From NCBI GenBank assembly GCA_001586965.3, contig LUCW03000491.1, positions 1 to 28,715 of the forward strand: 28,715 nucleotides of DNA, in the 5' to 3' direction. Of the stretch, positions 27,037-28,715 are shown in pieces. Numbering within the stretch: the first letter of the stretch is position 1; the number at the start of each line of letters is the position of its first letter. The notes beneath the pieces are model-generated. The model had not been told where the DNA came from, ran no database searches, and worked only from the letters and a program-made list of their open reading frames with translations. The translations under genes and the position numbers were made by a program. The stretch is from Sphaeroforma sirkka. Lineage: Eukaryota > Opisthokonta > Ichthyosporea > Ichthyophonida.

Positions 27037-28272
27037 ATGACGGATTCTCCAGATGAGGAAGAGATAAGCCGTCGCACACAGCTCACCTTGTGTCAGCATG
27101 AGATTGGGCATCATAGAGCAGAAGATACAGTTGCTCAACTACAGCAGAACGGACATTTGTGGCCTAACGCTCTGGAACTTGCACAAACAGTTAGGAGAAA
27201 CTGTCGCACATGTCTAGGGACAGAGGTGTTACGAAAGGATTTCACCCGATGATTAATATAACGGCAAAGTATCCGTGGATCATATTCAAGTCGACATGAT
27301 TCCAATGCCACTAGTTTCAGCAGCAGGAAATCGATATATTGCACGTCTTGGATATAGCAACGGGGTACTTGATATTGAGCAACGGCCACAAAGTCAGCAG
27401 AAGTGGTGACATCTAAACTTGTGGAGGTGTTTGGAGAACATGGTTTTCCCAGGAAAATTCAATCAGACGAGGGAGAAGAGTTTTCGAACAAGATTGTGTA
27501 AATTAATAACTCAAGAAGTTGGAGTGATGCATGCAAAGTCGCCACCAGATATCGTCCTCAGGTTCTGGGAGCAGCGGAGAGAAGACACAGAGACATCCAC
27601 GAGGGAGTTCGTAAGCTATATGGAATCTTTGCTGTCTTGGCCTGGGATGTCCGACTACCACTTATTATGCTGTGCCAGAACCTCCGAAATATCTCGGCGA
27701 TCACAAGACAGCACCATTCAGTGCTTTGGTCAGCCGCCATCATGTTCCGTTTTGCTGACTTACGGATGACCTTCCGGGGAATCAGCCGGTCACCAATGAG
27801 GCTTGGGCACCGGCTGGATCGTTTGCACGACACTATCTGCCGACGCTTTACAAGGTCACGTTTTAAAAATGTGCAGACACACTATCCAGGGCAGCGCCTG
27901 ACCGCCTCCATACTTATCGATTTTATCGCCTTTCAAACTTAGGGATGTAGGTTTGTTGCGGTCTGAGGGTCGCACAAACCAAAGTAATGTGCCTCCATAT
28001 TTTGGACCATGCATGTTGTCAAAGCCAGACAGGGACAAGGGGATATGAACAAGACACACAAGGATGGTTCACTTGCCCAGATACTTTCAAAGCGTAAACC
28101 CAAGCAGAGTGGAATCTCCTTTGCGACTAGTCCAGATAGGCCTGAAAAGCTCTTTAGAAGATCATCAGTGGTGCAGGATAGTTCTTCGTCTCCAAGCTTA
28201 CATCATTCCTGAGATAGACAGCATGATTCCACAGGGAATACAGAATATCTCTTGGTTCGCTGGCGGATGGTG
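27037..28272 (+). pseudogene. pol: Family 2 integrase
   Basis: The zinc-binding HHCC region is intact at 27088-27220: HEIGHHRAEDTVAQLQQNGH, WPNALELAQ, then CRTC. The catalytic core follows with HIQVDMIPM (first Asp 27293-27295), FPRKIQSDEGEEF (second Asp 27466-27468) and GAAERRHRDIHEGVRKL (Glu 27577-27579). The second Asp to Glu distance is 36 residues between, close to D,D-x35-E. HKTAPFSAL near 27700 and VPPYFGPCMLSKP near 27980-28020 resemble the core end and the GPY/F module. At least six frameshifts break it. No second, intact integrase is in the window. Confidence 0.8.
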
Positions 28273-28680
28273 ATCCAAAACCTTGGGCAGTCAGCCGAAG
28301 CTTTTAGACGATCCGAATGACATATCGTACAACCACAAAGCCGAGCAAATCCCGGCAGAAGAAGCAAAGCGGCACAACAACAATAATTCCAACGTTACGT
28401 TGATGAATACTGCCAGGTAGAGGCTCATCATTTCCGGATCGCCTTTTGTCTCCTCCTCGTGAGATTTCACCACGGCATATAGTAAGGCGAAAGACGATCT
28501 GCAACTCGAGCTTATAGGCGAGTATGTTCCAGCGGATACCCTAGCTTATGGGGTGAAACAGACCAAAGGATACCACCTGTAGCTTTTTGGGGGGAGAAAC
28601 ATATACCAGGCACTGGGATGGCTTCAAAAGACCAGTTTCAAGGCAGGCAAGAACTTACTCAGCAGAAGGATTTCATTAGC
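28273..28680 (+). other. Pol tail or 3' untranslated region of family 2
   Basis: Open stretches read LLDDPNDISYNHKAEQIPAE (from about 28300) and, in another frame, DDLQLELIGEYVPADTLAYG (from about 28490). They look coding and may be the integrase C-terminal tail; I cannot match them to a chromodomain with confidence. No polypurine tract or 3' LTR start (TGTGGTAAAAG) is visible. Confidence 0.35.
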
Positions 28681-28701
28681 TTATATATATATATATATAT
28701 T
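28681..28701. repeat. (TA)n microsatellite
   Basis: About ten TA units near the right edge of the window. Confidence 0.85.
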
Positions 28702-28715
28702 GCTTTATTTTACAC

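Overview
The window is eukaryotic, repeat-rich DNA with no recognisable host housekeeping gene. It is dominated by LTR retrotransposons of the Ty3/gypsy type. The evidence is an aspartic protease (DTGA/DSGA), then a Y-x-D-D reverse transcriptase, then RNase H, and in one element an HHCC plus D,D-x-E integrase placed after RNase H. Long (TA)n tracts, TATA boxes and poly-A/T runs also fit a eukaryotic nuclear genome. I cannot name the organism from the sequence; a fungus or another unicellular eukaryote is the most I would infer.

Layout. 1-10620 (minus strand) holds copies of family 1. Copy A (1-4734: LTR/leader, gag, protease, part of RT, running off the left edge) abuts an internal RT-RNase H fragment D (4735-5690). 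D is joined to copy B (5691-10620), which has its own LTR/leader and a roughly 990-bp internal deletion. 10621-12690 holds a broken minus-strand gene for a coiled-coil, Gag-like protein with a 314-bp tandem duplication. 12690-13650 holds a duplicated promoter plus short KKRK-containing reading frame and a decayed plus-strand coding region. 13656-14585 is bounded by imperfect inverted repeats. 14713-20205 (plus strand) is family 1 copy C, the best preserved copy, cut inside the domain after RNase H. At 20206 a new sequence begins with TGTGGT, as family 1 LTRs do. It leads through an AT-rich, microsatellite-rich stretch with a tRNA-like sequence into family 2 (22666-28715, plus strand): gag, protease, RT, RNase H, a DIRS-like methyltransferase-type domain and integrase.

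How the parts work together. In each element Gag would form the particle, protease would cut the polyprotein, RT/RNase H would make cDNA and integrase would insert it. In both families gag and pol lie in the same frame separated by one stop codon (TGA in family 1, TAG in family 2). This suggests stop-codon readthrough as the way Gag-Pol is made. Both families also share a non-canonical Gag zinc knuckle (C-x2-C-x9-H-x3-C) and a DVFA...NPPW domain after RNase H.

Caution. Every element carries many one-base indels, often in homopolymers, and copies A and B contain short scrambled blocks. Some of these breaks may be sequencing or assembly errors rather than biology. No copy is intact in this window.
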